NCBI GenBank assembly: GCA_028040005.1
Contig: JAOFKK010000004.1
Span: forward strand, 1 to 23,317
DNA length: 23,317 bases
Direction of reading: 5' to 3'
Origin: Rickettsiales bacterium
GTDB lineage: Bacteria; Pseudomonadota; Alphaproteobacteria; Rickettsiales; UBA1997
In this document: piece after piece, positions 23,221 to 23,317 of the stretch
Position numbering within the stretch: position 1 is the stretch's first letter
How the letters are laid out: each line of letters opens with the position of its first letter
Made by a program: the position numbers and the translations under genes
The notes under the pieces: model-generated
Databases searched by the model: none
What the model was told of the DNA's origin: nothing
What the model saw: the letters and a program-made list of their open reading frames with translations, nothing else

Positions 23221-23317
23221 TTTGCTTGTTAAAATTGATAAATTTTTCTAGATCAGATATTTTATACTTAACTAATCTACCAACCTTATAAAAAGGTAAA
23301 TTATATCTTTTATTTGT
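23207..23317 (-). CDS. Excisionase/AlpA-like small HTH protein (C-terminal part)
   Basis: The last 36 codons are in the window and the 5' part runs off the right edge. The residues LPFYKVGRLVKYKISDLEKFI are the second half of a winged MerR/AlpA-type helix-turn-helix (HTH_17), with the usual 'y.vG..vry..sdle.fi' pattern. Such proteins bind DNA to direct excision or to control island genes. Its stop lies 14 bases inside the primase-like gene, so they are co-transcribed. The complete gene should start within about 50 codons to the right. Confidence 0.75.
   Translation of the reverse strand, partial: TNKRYNLPFYKVGRLVKYKISDLEKFINFNKQNDEL

Overview
The window is AT-rich and comes from an alphaproteobacterium, most likely a member of the Rickettsiales or a close relative. 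This rests on the gene set (BolA/Grx4, YgfZ, QueF, COQ10/RatA-like protein, thioredoxin-reductase-like ferredoxin reductase), the strong A/T bias, the P4-type tRNA integrase and the small sensor-less histidine kinases paired with XRE repressors. A glutamate 5-kinase gene suggests some amino-acid synthesis is retained. Genus cannot be read from the sequence.

Region 1 (1-9499) is chromosomal. On the minus strand there is a PDZ-domain protein, then a tightly coupled set transcribed as class-I amidotransferase (peptidase C26), kup potassium transporter and proB. Divergent from it, on the plus strand, is a very compact eight-gene run: bolA, grxD, ygfZ, pth, queF, ratA/COQ10-like, ferredoxin-NADP reductase and dedA, with 4-8 bp overlaps or short gaps. 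Several of these act in iron-sulfur homeostasis (BolA, Grx4, YgfZ, the reductase). A 133-bp imperfect palindrome lies between proB and the PDZ gene.

Region 2 (about 9505-14494) is accessory DNA built from repeated units. Two divergent pairs (histidine kinase and XRE regulator) flank a tyrosine integrase. A third XRE gene sits between two short decayed pieces of a further kinase gene. The 945-bp gap before the integrase holds a roughly 300-bp nested palindromic element with a cloverleaf-like core, and a 45-bp 3' fragment of tRNA-Thr(GGU). That fragment is probably the left attachment scar of an island running rightward out of the window. The integrase promoter is followed by a tandem 11-bp repeat. 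A similar promoter plus tandem repeat at 14472-14491 has no integrase after it, which suggests stacked or decayed integrations.

Region 3 (14495-23317) is island cargo, all on the minus strand: a Type III restriction-modification system (mod, res), an HGGxSTG zinc-motif protein, a conserved phage/island-type hypothetical protein with a tiny overlapping leader ORF, a cluster of imperfect repeats, a large Toprim/DUF3987 primase-like protein, and the C-terminal end of an excisionase-like small HTH protein cut by the window edge. The order excisionase-like protein, primase, conserved small proteins, defence system, regulators and integrase is that of a phage-satellite-like or integrative element with its own replication gene. 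No transfer, capsid or transposase gene is visible in the window.
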